From Gyromitra esculenta (taxonomy: Eukaryota; Ascomycota; Pezizomycetes; Pezizales; Discinaceae): DNA of 64,000 nucleotides. The DNA lies in assembly GCA_038503075.1 (NCBI GenBank), contig JBCAML010000009.1:1736001-1800000 (forward strand), written 5' to 3'. Positions 24,979 to 36,528 of the stretch are shown one piece after another. A program made the translations under genes and the position numbers. The notes below the pieces were generated by a model. That model was not told the DNA's origin and did no database searches. It saw nothing but the letters and a program-made list of their open reading frames with translations. Positions within the stretch are counted from its first letter, which is position 1; every line of letters starts with the position of its first letter.

Positions 24979-27900
24979 TCACCAACCCTCCAGACCGGAA
25001 ACAGACCCGCCCACATCTGCCCACTCGCCGCCCTCAATATCGACCAAATCGCCATCCACTCCGTTTCCGTTTCCGTTTCCAAGACCACCACCAACACCAA
25101 TGAGTTCCATCTTTATGAGTTCACGGCGGAAGAAGTCGCGCTCCTCATCACGCATTTTCGTATCTGCGCCCATGGCCTTCGGGTACCGTCGTACGTTATG
25201 AAACTGTGTTAACGATCGAAGCGCCTGCTCTTGTGGCTGTTATACATGTCAGTAGCTACTATAATCACGGATTACAAAGAAGGGATGATATACCAAGCTT
25301 TCCTCAACTTCTCCATCTACGTCCCCACCCGCCAGCCAATCATCCCGAAGCTCCGGTCGACAGTATAAATAAATATTCGTGATTACCCTCATATTGCTCT
25401 GGCGCCACTTACGGCCACAATACGGGACCTGACCTTTAAATAGTTTCAGGGTATATAGCCGCAGCTCGTTCTGTGCACATTTCAGAGGCTTCCGTAGGAT
25501 CGCGCTACTCTTGTACTGGACGAGAGCTAGATTGCGATGTGCCTTTGATTTGACTATTTTTTGCATGGTACGCAGAAAGTTGACTGCCGTGAAGAAATTA
25601 CGCCATGAGAAATCAGTGATGGCGTCCGGAGGTGAGGTGGTTGGTTCGAGCGCGAGTGTATTCGGCGGAGGCGGCGAGGGTTGATGCGAGGAATGGTGGT
25701 ATTTGGGGATAGGAGGAGGGCAAGCTTCATCAGGGGAAGATTCGGGGTATGGGCTGGATGTGGGAAGGGGTGTGGGGAGTGCGGAGTGTTGGTTGCAAAA
25801 GTGGAAATAGGACATTTCTTTACGGTCAGTTTTGGCAGTGACCATAGCAACAGTGTCTTGCTGGTTGAAAAGCTTTAGGACAAGGGGGAGGTAGTTAGAA
25901 TCCAAAAGAAGCTGGGTTAGGTATTCAAACTTCAGCACGTCTGTTTGCCAAGTCAGTATCTATTCCTCGAAATATCACTCGTATTTTTCGCTAGAAACTC
26001 ACGTGAAACCCTAAACCACTTCAACAACCCCAAAAGTATCGCGCTAACAGCCTTACTCGTAATCTCCCTAACTCTCTGTGCATCCATCTCCTCGCCCCTT
26101 CTCTTTTCCTCTGCCTCTCTCTCGAGTCTCTCCTTCTCCTTCTCCTTCTCCCTCCCCTTTCCCCGCTCCCTCGCTACCCCTGACTCACCCGCATCCTCAT
26201 CAATGGTCCTCAATCCGTCTATCTCTCCATTTTTCTTCTTATCTCCGCGCCCAAAGATATTCCACGAACTTTTAATGCTCTGACCAAAATCAACGTCGCC
26301 CGTCGCCGGATCCACAACGACATTTCGCGGTTTATTACCATTATTGTTACCATTGGTGTTGTTATCACCTTGCTCATCGGGCGACGTCCAAAACGGCTCA
26401 GGGTCAGCGCCAGTATCCCAACCAGAATCATCAGTGATTACGGGGGAGTTCGAGGAAAACCAACCTCGCCCGTCTGAGTCCTTCTCTGCGAATGATACTT
26501 GTTGGCTATTCGGGGGTGGCGGCGGAGGTTGTGGCGGGGGAGCGGTGACGTTTGCGAGAATTACTTTGAGGAGGACGATGACGAAGGATTGGAGTTGGGG
26601 GAGCGCAGCTCTCTAAATTATAAATTAGCAACACAAAGCTCAAAGGGGTGGGTTAGTGAGAAACGGACATAGAACTCCTCCACCGATTCCAACCGCTTCT
26701 CCTCCCATCGTCGTTCTCGCCCCTCCATGTCCTTCCTCCCTTGCACGATCTCCTCGTCTACGTCCCACCCTCTATCATACTTCAAATACGCTTCCTTCTC
26801 CGCCCACATCTGTTTCATCGCCAGCGTGTTCCGTACTCGATCGGAAAATAGATCCCCAGCTTCCTTGATACTTGCTGGTACACCATCACCATTAGGATCA
26901 CAGTCTTCTTTCCACCAGCAGCTGCCAGCAAACCTGTTATCAGCCATCCCTCCAGGTGAGGATGTCGGGTAGAGAAATGGGAAATTATTATTAGTTTGAT
27001 AATTCTGTTTCTTCCCTCCCTTACCTATACCGCCAGGCGATGGCGGAGGTGATGGCGCAGGGGTGGCAATGTGAACGGCTTTATCGAGGATGGAGCCTAG
27101 GTTCTCCATTCCGTTCCTACCACCGAGATTCACGTCCCCGTTCCCGCCAGCACGTAGAAGTGATGCAGAAGTAGCGGACACCGTGGGGAGGAATGAGTTC
27201 GTAGAAAAATCGAATGGGAAGAGTGATTTTGGTGGGTCATAGACGGGGTATTTCGCAATTATGTCTTGGCGGAAACTTTGATAATCTAGCGGAGAAGCGG
27301 TAATGGCAGTTTTATCAACGGGTTCGAATAGGCCTGCAACTGTTCGGGCGTAAGCCTTGACGCCGGAGAGATGCTTGTCTGATGAACCGAAGACAAGAAG
27401 AATAGTTTTCCAAGTGATTAGTAGCAGTGACATTAGTGGGACTTCGATATTATCATCCCATCGTAGATGCCCTAGGGTCCTTGCCAAAAACCCAAGCATC
27501 CCACCTTCAACTGGTAAATCCGCAAACTCATCCCGGAGCGATTCAAGCTCTTCATTCTCCCCTGGATGTTTGATATCATCACCTTCATCGTAGCGTCGAG
27601 TGACTTCAATAAGGAAATACAACACCGACAATGCATACCGCAGCTCTTTTTTATCCCAGCTCCTCTGCTCTTCAGCAGCTTTATCCTTCATCCCAGCCGT
27701 TGTTCCTAAAACAGTCGCATATTCCAGCTCCCTCCCTACTGAGCCACGGACACAATTAAACAAACTCTCCACAATGCCGACCTGCCTCACCAACGCAACA
27801 TTCTTCTCAATCCGATACAACTGCTCTGTCTCGCTTTCCGTCTCGCCGTAGACGCCCTGCACAACATAACAGAGTCCCTGCAAACCCTTAATGCGCATTT

Positions 27901-28673
27901 TCTGGTCCGTATTCTCGAGCAAGTCCGCACAGCGCGCAATGAACCGTTTCTTCTTGACGTCTTTGCTCGTATTCCATCGCGGGGGTTTCTGTTTCGCGAT
28001 TGAGGCCGGAGAGAGATGGGGCGGTGCGGAGAGGGTCGGGTAGGTTTCTATGAATGTATGTTTGCAAGAGAGGATTAAGGCATAGTTATTGCTGAAGCTG
28101 TAGCAAAACCATTCGTTGAGTTCTGCTTTAAGCGTGTCGGAGGAGGCATACACGAATGCGTATTCTGGTTGCTGCTCGACGACGGGACGAGTGGGGACGT
28201 TAGTTAGCCATCCTGGGTCTTCCATTGCGGGATGGATGATATGGACAAAATGAGTGCGGAGGGAACGAGCGAGCCAACAAGAGGGTGTGAGAAATTGGTG
28301 TGGGGTATGGCGGTCGTCTCTACAAGGTTGCGGGTTCCCACAGTTCCCCCCAGGACACCCCCAAACTCTAGAGGAAAGTGAAAGAAGCAAAGAGCAAGCC
28401 TACCTTCATGCGCGACCCATCTCCCACAACTCTCTTCAACTGCATCAAACTCAACGAGTCCTGCGGTAAATTAATATTTCCATTATCCCCGTTTGTGGTA
28501 CTATTGTTGCTACTGTTCTGTGGCGGCTCCTCCTTATCCTTTACTTTACTCGTATCGATACTCAGCCTCAAGCTCAGGTCCGCGCTTGGGTTTGAGACCA
28601 CGTCACCGCCGTTACTAGCAGCCATGGTGGGAGGGGGATTTGACTGCTGGACTATGATAGGGGGCAGTCTCAT
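24979..28673 (-). CDS. Far11 / HAM-2 / STRIP-type subunit of the STRIPAK complex
   Basis: Five exons on the minus strand close a frame of 1095 residues (1079 if the second ATG at 28625 is used): 28673-28404, 28171-26669, 26612-26003, 25940-25294, 25236-24979. The N-terminal half has the N1221-like fold of STRIP/Far11 proteins (QPEYAFVYASSDTLKAELNE, MRIKGLQGLCYVVQGVYG, RYALSVLYFLIEVTRRYD). The C-terminal half has FVIVLLKVILANV, VLKFEYLTQLLLDSNYLPLV and SLTQFHNVRRYPKAMGADTK. Homologues (yeast Far11, Neurospora HAM-2, animal STRIP1/2) scaffold the striatin-PP2A complex at the nuclear envelope or ER and control hyphal fusion, sexual development and MAPK signalling. Intron 2 uses the odd donor GTCCGT, and intron 1 (232 nt) is open in frame. 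The gene diverges from the AIM32-like gene across about 400 bp. Confidence 0.88.
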
Positions 28674-29074
28674 ACGGTCGGTATTTTCAACGATAAAACA
28701 GTGAGTGGATGGAGAAACTAGAATCTAAGCTATATATTATTTAGCAGCAGAAGGCCATAGCTCAGCAAGGAGGAGAGTAAAGGTGGGCGAACTGGCGGGT
28801 GGTGGCGGAGTCTGTGAGTTGACGTAGATTATCCCGCTCAGACAACAAACTTTCTTTTCTATACGACCCTGAAGCTTTGCTCTCGTGCACGAGCACACGC
28901 TAACCAACAGGGATGGAGGGAAACCGGTTACCCGGCTGATCGCATATCTCTGAATTAAGGTTGCCTGGACCCGAATCCGCGTGGAGCCTCATTCCGTCAT
29001 ATGACCTCTGCTTCCCTTTCCTCTCAAGAAAGTCTCATCTGATCATCTGATAGCATCACACCCACACCACCGCC
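28674..29074. promoter_or_regulatory. Shared divergent promoter region
   Basis: About 400 bp separate the start codons of the Far11 gene (-) and the AIM32-like gene (+). The transcription signals of both genes must lie here. No TATA box or known operator stands out. The AIM32-proximal part is pyrimidine-rich, common just upstream of fungal start codons. Confidence 0.4.
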
Positions 29075-30094
29075 ATGCGTGCTCTAAACCGCCTCCCAGC
29101 CCCCCGCTTACCCTGCCCGCTTCATGCCCGCCTCTATCTCCGCATATTTCACTCCTCGACCCTCCATTTATCCCCTACTCCGATCCCTATCCCTACCTCC
29201 TCTCCCACCACCTTCACTTTAACATCAAATCTAAACTCCCCTCTCCCAGTAACCCCACAATGCCCCACTCCTTCCTGTCCATGCGAACCAGTACCAGAAA
29301 ATCTCGATATCGACCGCGTAACCCCTCTCGCTGGCACAATGGCGAACTACTACCGTCATCTCCTCATCTCGACCGGTAAATCCGACTGGACGTCCAAAAT
29401 CGAATTCGACCCCCAAACCCACAGCACCGATGACATCGGCGGGCTCGCCGCAAAAGTAAAATCAATCTCTTCACAAAAGGGAAGTAATCTCCGGGACCCA
29501 TTCGCACCAACTTTAATCACGAACTCCTCATTCCTAGCTCCGCCCGGTGAGGCAGCAGCGTACGTATTTCCGTCTGGGCTGTATATATCGGGTATACCTA
29601 CCACGATTGCCGCGGTTACGGGACTAATTAAGGAGTTTTTACTCCCGCCGGATATATTTACTACTGCGTCTTCTGCGACCTCGGTACATTTTAAGGATGC
29701 GAGGAAGGTACGAGAGACGGTCGTTTTGATCTGCTCGCATACGTCGCGCGACACGCGCTGCGGCGTGCTTGCGCCGCTGCTCAAGACCCAGTTTGAGGCC
29801 ATCCTAGGGAAACGGGGGAATTTGCTTACTGCGAAGGATGAAGAGAAGGGGCTATATGAAGGGAAGGTGAAGATTGGTTTTACTAGCCATTTGAGCGGCC
29901 ATAAGTTTGCGGGGAATGTGATTGTGTATCTTCCCCCGCAAGAGGGTGGGGGTGAGAGGTTGGGAGTTTGGTATGGGAGGGTGGAACCAAAGCATGTAGA
30001 AGGCATTGTGGATGAGACCATCGTGGGGAGGAGGGTGGTTGGGGAATTATGTAGAGGTGTTGTTGGTGGAGGTGGGGATGAGGAAGTTCTGTAG
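29075..30094 (+). CDS. AIM32-like thioredoxin-fold (sucrase/ferredoxin-like) mitochondrial protein
   Basis: A single exon encodes 339 residues. The N-terminus is rich in Arg and Ser/Thr with few acidic residues, as in a mitochondrial presequence. Two features match the Suc/Fer-like or AIM32 family: the segment CSHTSRDTRCGVLAPLL, with Cys-x8-Cys, and the C-terminal SHLSGHKFAGNVIVYLP with two His residues. In this family these Cys and His residues are thought to bind a [2Fe-2S] cluster, and yeast Aim32 acts in mitochondrial redox homeostasis and protein import. A second Cys cluster (CPTPSCPC) lies near residues 63-70. The start is the first ATG, directly after a CCACCACCGCC stretch. No intron is needed and the frame has no gaps. 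Confidence 0.82.
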   Translation: MRALNRLPAPRLPCPLHARLYLRIFHSSTLHLSPTPIPIPTSSPTTFTLTSNLNSPLPVTPQCPTPSCPCEPVPENLDIDRVTPLAGTMANYYRHLLISTGKSDWTSKIEFDPQTHSTDDIGGLAAKVKSISSQKGSNLRDPFAPTLITNSSFLAPPGEAAAYVFPSGLYISGIPTTIAAVTGLIKEFLLPPDIFTTASSATSVHFKDARKVRETVVLICSHTSRDTRCGVLAPLLKTQFEAILGKRGNLLTAKDEEKGLYEGKVKIGFTSHLSGHKFAGNVIVYLPPQEGGGERLGVWYGRVEPKHVEGIVDETIVGRRVVGELCRGVVGGGGDEEVL

Positions 30095-30843
30095 CTTGGA
30101 TTGCATATATTGGGTTTGTAAAATAGTGGGCTAGTAGAAGTATATAACGTCTTTGATGCATGCAGGGTTTGTGCATCTTGTATAGACTCATCGAATATCA
30201 CTCGATCAAGTCAATTGACGAATTATGCTGGGTGCACATCATAGCACGTCACGGTTCATCGACGACTCCAAGGAGTGGTTATGCACACAAATACCGCTTA
30301 GGAACGAAGTCATTAATAGATTTATCATAGTTGGACAGCTTAGAAATTTAGGCATCAGATCTTTCCTATTGGTTGAGGACCTCTAGTTTGCCCTACTTCC
30401 AGTCTACTAGCTCTTATACGTTCGAAATCATATGCAAAATCCAACAAGCTCTACACTTGTTAAGAAATATATAAGTAGTCCCAGATTTGTCTCAATGTTC
30501 GCAGCCAGGGTCAGTTGAATCAAAGAGGAGAATGAATACCCAAATCCACCCATTCCCAATCCATCCCTCCATAGTTATTAAGGCAATTATAATCATAACT
30601 AAATAACAAGGAATACAACTTGCATATTAAATATACACTAATATGCAATCCAAGTACCTATACAGTTATCGCGCCATAAAAAAAAGCCAATAACACCAGT
30701 GAAGCAATAAATAACATCCAAGCCCAATGCCCTCACCCCACTCTATCGTACGCATGCAGCAATCCGACTTTCCACCTTTACTACCACGCCCTTAGCAATC
30801 AATCCAATACTCTGTATACGTAAATCGTTTTACCATTACCAAT
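30095..30843. other. Intergenic, no feature seen
   Basis: This is AT-rich sequence after the AIM32-like gene. Apart from one AATATCACTCG word at 30194-30204, I see nothing that can be interpreted. Confidence 0.45.
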
Positions 30844-31074
30844 CTAAGCGGCGGTTGCTTGATTGTGCTCACTGGGTGGCAGGGCCGTGCAAGCCTCAGA
30901 ATAAGCGTTCTCTATCTCCTGATCGAGCTTTTCCATCACGCCAGGCTCGATAGGAGATTGCGAAGCCATCATCCTTACTTTTTTGCTAACCAGTTCCATA
31001 ACTCTTGTGCGTGCGTTGAAAAGATCGGAGCCTTCTTTTGGCGGGGGAATTATGGGGATTAGAAGTGGCGGCAT
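30844..31074 (-). CDS. Small hypothetical protein (76 residues)
   Basis: The frame opens with ATG at 31074 and encodes a proline-rich start (MPPLLIPIIPPPKEG) followed by two predicted amphipathic helices (ARTRVMELVSKKVRMM and VMEKLDQEIENAYSEACTAL). The residue pattern looks protein-like rather than random, but I recognise no family. It could be an isolated small gene or the last exon of a decayed gene. The surroundings show no supporting splice sites. Confidence 0.35.
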   Translation of the reverse strand: MPPLLIPIIPPPKEGSDLFNARTRVMELVSKKVRMMASQSPIEPGVMEKLDQEIENAYSEACTALPPSEHNQATAA

Positions 31075-32097
31075 GTGAAGATCTAGCGTGAAGCTGAAGG
31101 CTTGCGTACAAGTTTCAGTGTAAGAGGTTGAGATGTTAGTAGTAATTGCTGTAGTAGTGAGAGAAACCGTAGCTCTTGTTTTTACTTAAGGAGGGAAAGA
31201 AGATAGCAGAAGAACTCAGGGCGACCGCGGTACCGATATTTATGCGTTCCATATGCTTAGCTGGGCGCTGATTCACTGAGGCTGCTCAGGCCCTTCCTCA
31301 GGTATCTGCACCTTATTAAATGCTAGCGCATAGCCGAGGATTGAATTGACCCCTCAGATACCGATAGATTTTATGGCATGCCTGATTTTGGGAGCATCGT
31401 ATGGGTCTTGTGTGACCGCCTGAGGAGGCAGATCTTCTGGTGATGGGGATTTTGCTAGAATCATTGACTATCACTCGAAATACTCACCTGTAGCAAAGAT
31501 AAGCGAATTTTGTATCAAGTCTTTCAAATATTTAAACATATTCCTATAGATGCGAATAGAAGGGAAGTCTTCTAGATTTCCTATCAGGCCTTCCAGTGAT
31601 TACATGTAACCGCTGGCTTAATTAAGAATTGCCAAGCCATTCTGTGGGTACGAGTGAGACGTTATGAATATATACTCATAGCACTTTAGGACACGGCGTT
31701 TACAAGACTATGCTATTCCTAGTTTTAGGGCTTTGGGCTCTACTTAGGGGAAATTTTTAATAACTTCTAGATCTCGGCACGGTTTGACCCAGCCGTCAAT
31801 GATGTCATAAAAGCTTGGTTCGAATTGATAGCTTCTTTCCTAGGGCCAACCCCACTTCGATACGTATACGATAAGCAATCGCAAAACCTATAGTTTACAA
31901 TGCGAATAAAAGAAGAAAACAAAAATCCTTAAATAACTGTGAGCTTTATGCTACGGATACCCCCTGAGAGACTCTGACGTCACTAGCATCGACAATGTGA
32001 CTTTGCAGATCTTGTGGTTAATTTTTGACGCGACTTGATCACGAGTGCGCGCCTCAAGACAATCACGTTCCAGACGATATTTTCACACCTTTTTAAC
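31075..32097. other. Intergenic, no gene seen
   Basis: This is AT-rich DNA with a TACATGTA palindrome near 31603 and a TATCACTCG word at 31469. No open frame of interest was found. Confidence 0.45.
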
Positions 32098-33031
32098 ATG
32101 CCTCTACTTCTTGATATGCCCGTGGAAACCACTCTTTGTATAGTTAATTTACTGCCACGCCCGAAAACGAAAGATCTCTACTCTCTCATTCGCACACACG
32201 CGTGTCTTTTCAACATCCTCCTCCTACGTTTGAACCATCTTTCCGTCACCGAGTATCAGATAAGCGCCCTTTGCTGAGCATCAAGAGTATATAGGAAATG
32301 AGCCAATGATTAGGCTGCTCGAGAAGAAGGGTGCGGTTTCCACACGCGGGCATATTCAAGGACCGAGGCAAGCCGAGATGCTCGTGAGGGTTATGCGCGA
32401 ACGACGAGCCAACATCACGGTGGAAACTAGCAATGGCAATAGTAATTTTACAGTGCCGGCAGAGTCGGCACTTAAGCATTCAATAATAAGGTGTTCCTAT
32501 AACCTAACTCGTTTGCTTCTAGACGAAGGAGCAACTGTAATGGAGAAAGATTGCCGCGGACAAAGTATACCTCACACGATAGGACATTTTGGCACGGAGG
32601 AAACGACCTTTAGAAGGATAATTATGCTTGGCGTCGACGTTAATGGAACGGACGGCTTTGGGCGAACACCGTTCCACTGCGTGCCTGTATCACCCTATAC
32701 TCTTCGAAATCGTATATTTACGGAAATCTTTCTCAAGCATGGAGCTGATATCATGATCGAGAATTTTGCGGGAGATAATGTGGCCCAAGCCCGGTTGAAC
32801 AGGTATGGATGGTGGCAGCTTCCATTGCGAGAAACAATAAATATGAATCCGCGCGACATCACCCGCCAAACAGAAATTCGATTAATCATTAGAAATGGCG
32901 ACGTCAATTTCAGGGACAGAAACGGGCACTCTGGGCTACACATGGCGGCAGCCTCCAACAACATCGATCGGCCGCGCGAGGCACTACTACGAAGAGAAAT
33001 CAGTATCAATGGTCAAAATTGTGATATCTAA
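32098..33031 (+). pseudogene. Decayed F-box / ankyrin protein gene
   Basis: From the ATG at 32098 an F-box-like start is read (MPLLLDMPVETTLCIVNLL..KDLYSLIRTHACLFNILLLRLNHL). The frame then meets TGA at 32275 where related proteins usually have Trp (AL-stop-AS against ALxWAS). It meets a second stop near 32299 and continues in a shifted frame from 32306 (MIRLLEKKGAVSTRG). That second frame holds loose ankyrin units: LTRLLLDEGATVMEKDCRG, FRRIIMLGVDVNGTDGFGRTPFHC, IFLKHGADIMIENFAG and GDVNFRDRNGHSGLHMAAASNN. It ends at 33031. The same layout is intact at 42526-43524 (-), so this is best read as a dead relative. Confidence 0.7.
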
Positions 33032-34518
33032 CTACACACATGCACGTAGTACAGATATATATCGATTGCAAGAGGTGGCGATTTTCTTGTGGGGGCGACC
33101 GGGAGATACTATACCACGGAGTTTCTTCTTTCTTACCAGTACCCGGTACCGGTATGCTCCCTGGCCATGGGCCCAGGCCCATGTGTACCTACGACAGTGA
33201 TGGCAATTATAAGGTTAGGAAGTTCTTCTAAGCTCGAACAACAGAGTAGTTATAAATGAGAAAACGTAATTAGAGACAGTCGTTGGCAAAGGAAAGAGAT
33301 ATAGAACACCCTAATATTTCAAAAACTCTCCAAAAATAAACGAGTGATATTTAGTGTCGAGAGGTATTTTCAGCCTGGGAACAGGGGGCGGTACAAATAA
33401 CCCAGAAAAACTACCACAAACCTTTCGAGTGAGATCAATCAATCTTTTATACCGTATTTGTAGTCTTCACCGATAGTTTGCTAACCTAATAGTGCCATTA
33501 GCCACCTAAAAAAACAACCTCTCTCTCCTCCAAGACAGGTATTTCTCGATATTGCAATTGGTTCGGCAGCTGCGGCAGCTTATATTATAACTAGTCTAGC
33601 TTCTATGGATATATTATCAACCCATAGTTAACGTTAATTAGGCATGATCTGTCTAACCTGAGGTTTTATGTATTGCCCTCGGTAGAATTTCTTCACGTGA
33701 GTTTTGATTGGGGACACGAATGCACGGACGCCCATCTCTCAGATATATTGCAATGGACTGTTTTGGCCACTGCCTTGCAACCAAAGTCCGAGCTCAAAAT
33801 ACGAATTCTTGGCGGATTTTCACATAGTAATCATGCCAAGAATTCATATTTGAGCTCGGATTTGATTGTTACGGAGTTGGTCAAAACATTCGAATGACCT
33901 CTCTAAAAAAATTCTATGTGGGGGCAGGTAGCGTCACTCATTTCTCTCACTTTAGCAGCGTGACCAAGCATACTGACCAAGATCAATTCCCTAGATCTTG
34001 ACCATAGCAAACTTAGGCAAACCAAAAGCCAAGCAAATATCCTAGTTACATAAATATTAGTTTTTGGACCTAACTCTGCAGGGATACAAACAAGAACAGT
34101 AATATTCAGTGCTGATTCTTATATTCGTAAGATACCAATTTAACTAGCTATGCATATACCTCCTAGAACCTTGCCCATACCCTAAACCCAAATAATGAGA
34201 AACCCCTATAGTTATGATACTAGTATCCCTTTTAGAAAAATAAAATTTTAACGTCTAAGAAAAAGGTGGCTGACTATAAATATTAACGACAGAATGGAAT
34301 AAATGATAAAATAAAATACACTGAAGAGCACAACATAGAAATAGAAAGTTTGAGAAAGAATGTGGGGGGGAGTAGCCGGGATACCAAAACTAACTAACTA
34401 CATGTACTATAACAAATAAAGCAGCACCCGCTGACAATCGTAAATAGAATGAGCATCGGACACGCCCGCATTACAAATGAAATAAGAGAATTAGTTCAAG
34501 CTTTAGCGACAAATCTGT
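33032..34518. other. Intergenic region with a possible LRR-like relic and a hairpin
   Basis: A frame without its own ATG, about 33650-33897, reads SNLRFYVLPSVEFLHVSFDW.. and LKIRILGGFSHSN, resembling the C-terminal part of F-box/LRR proteins in this genome. It is too short and isolated to call a gene. The hairpin at 33787-33860 overlaps it. The remaining sequence is AT-rich without features. Confidence 0.4.
33787..33860. repeat. Near-perfect hairpin, 26-27 bp stem
   Basis: The left arm (33787-33813) starts TCCGAGCTCAAAATACGAAT. The right arm (33835-33860), read on the other strand, starts TCCGAGCTCAAATATGAATT. The arms match over the whole length with about two differences and one gap, around a 21-nt loop. 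Size and shape resemble a small-RNA precursor stem, but a chance palindrome or a transposon footprint is also possible. Confidence 0.55.
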
Positions 34519-36528
34519 CTATAGACGACCTCCCTCCGAGACGTTGTCTTTCTTCCAAATTAGGATCTCCATGAAAGATTCAGCGTCTCCATTGTCCACA
34601 TTTGGCGGAATGGCAACTTCGAAAGGTCTTGCAGGGAGAGTTCTCGAGCTCGATGGGCTGATTTTGGCCACGGGTTTCGGGACCTGGAGTGTTTGGGACT
34701 CTCCGTTCGATTTCATTAACTTCTTATGCTGGAGAATCTTAGCGCCCGACTGCCTGCGATCCATATTTACGGCAGGTGTGGCTGCACGGGAAGGTCTTGT
34801 CGGCGGTCGTAATAGTGTGCGGGCTGGCGTGGATGCCTGTGGCTTCGAAACGGGTGCGTGTGGAGTGCGCGGGCGATCGGCACTGGGCGGAAAGAGTGAG
34901 TAGTTCGATGCTGGTTTCCTTACTGTTGGCGGCGCAGGAGGTGTATTTGATTTGGGAGGATCAACCGCACGAAGTCCAGCTATCATATTATTTATCTCGT
35001 CACCGAGTCGTTTGAAGCTGTGAGTAGTGTACTGGGAGAATATAGATGGCGCACGAGATGAACGGTGCCCCCTAGAATAAACACTTGTAGGACTGTGAGG
35101 AGTTTTGGGGGTCCGGAGTATCGATGTAGTTTCAAGTTCAGATTGTTCACTGGTTATTGATTCCCTCTGAAGCCCGGACGCAGTATAGGCATCAGAATTT
35201 TCGCTGAAAAATGATGGGAGAACAGCCCTATCATTATTAGGATTCCAATTCTGACGATTTTGAATACTTTTAGCTTCCTTTGCCTCTTTTGCTAGCCTCT
35301 CTGCTCCGATGTACACGATTGGTGATCCCTCTTCGTTGATATATGCCGGTCCGTTTTTGGTTCGAAGGTAAATATGAAGTCCACCAGCTGCTAGTCCACC
35401 AATATTGGCGACCACGGTTGCAAGTTCTGACGCGGAAAACCGGGGATGATTTTGGGCTGTTAGAGCATAATTTGGCACCATCAGGATCTAGATACAGGCG
35501 AGTCAGCATCTTTTCCGGGCTTCATTCTCGTTTGTTAACATACCCATTGTAAAACGTTTATAATCAAAAAGTAGATAGTTCTACTAGAAGCTAGTTTCTC
35601 CACTGCATCAATAGCGACATCTTTAGTCAGATGCATGACTACAACCCCTCCCATAAAAATAGCTATAGGCAGTAATGCAGCCATAAGTCCAAGGCCACCT
35701 GCAGCAAATTGATCTACGAAAGACATAAGTTGGCCACTACAAATGTCTTGTTCTGCATTTTCGGGCATTGTTCGTGAAGGTATCCAGGTGAGCAGTGTAA
35801 GGATCAGTGCGAATAGGATGCAATATAACACTGTTCTTCCAGAACGAGGCTGAAAACGTGGTTGAGAGAGAGCGCGAATAGCGGCTTCGATGGTGAACGA
35901 TAGAACGGTATATGGCGTGATCCATAAAGCTTTTTAAGAGAGAACAGCGTATTAATTTATGATCATTTCCATCCTGTCGAATAATTAACAGAAAATACTC
36001 ACCAACCCAGGCAACTTCCGAGATGAATCTGCAGTTCCCTTCAAAAAACCTCCTGTTTAGTCCTTCGCCCTCCACCACTGCCAACATAATCCCCTGCACA
36101 AATATTGTCACCGCTAGAATGAGCGGGAAAAGTTCAATTGTCGGAATCATTTCCCACCATGCCCTTATATCCAACTTTCCTCCACCTATCAGTCTTTTTG
36201 ACGATTCACTTGCACCCATCTCTCGTTCCGTTCCCAACCCAGCTTCCCGTCCCTGCCACCCTCTTCCTCCATCATTACTCTCGGCTTGCCCTCCTCCCTT
36301 CTCGATATCATCTAAGCCATCTTTCCTCAAATTTCTTCGTCGCATCATGTAAGCTGCCCGAGTATCCCATAATATCCACCCTGCCATTGCTGCAGCAGCA
36401 AAGATATTGACCCCAGTCAAAACGATCATCACGACTTGCGCTTGTCGATTTGATTCGAAAAACTTAGCCGGAGGGTGACCTGGAGGGCGATCTCCCTGGG
36501 GATGATCCCCACCAAATGCTGAAGTCAT
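34519..36528 (-). CDS. Seven-transmembrane fungal protein, function unknown
   Basis: Three exons (36528-36003, 35929-35544, 35487-34519) close a frame of 626 residues with GTGAGT..AAG and GTATGT..TAG introns. Seven hydrophobic segments can be drawn, including MIVLTGVNIFAAAAMAGWIL, IELFPLILAVTIFVQGIMLA, LWITPYTVLSFTIEA, VLYCILFALILTLLTWI, LGLMAALLPIAIFMGGVVV, TIYFLIINVLQW and LATVVANIGGLAAGG. A polar Gly/Lys-rich loop lies between TM1 and TM2. The C-terminal tail of about 250 residues is disordered, rich in Pro, Ser and Thr, as in fungal GPCR-like proteins. It is probably a plasma-membrane or secretory-pathway protein. I recognise the general class but no named family, so a receptor role is only inferred from the seven-TM topology and long cytoplasmic-type tail. 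Confidence 0.8.
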
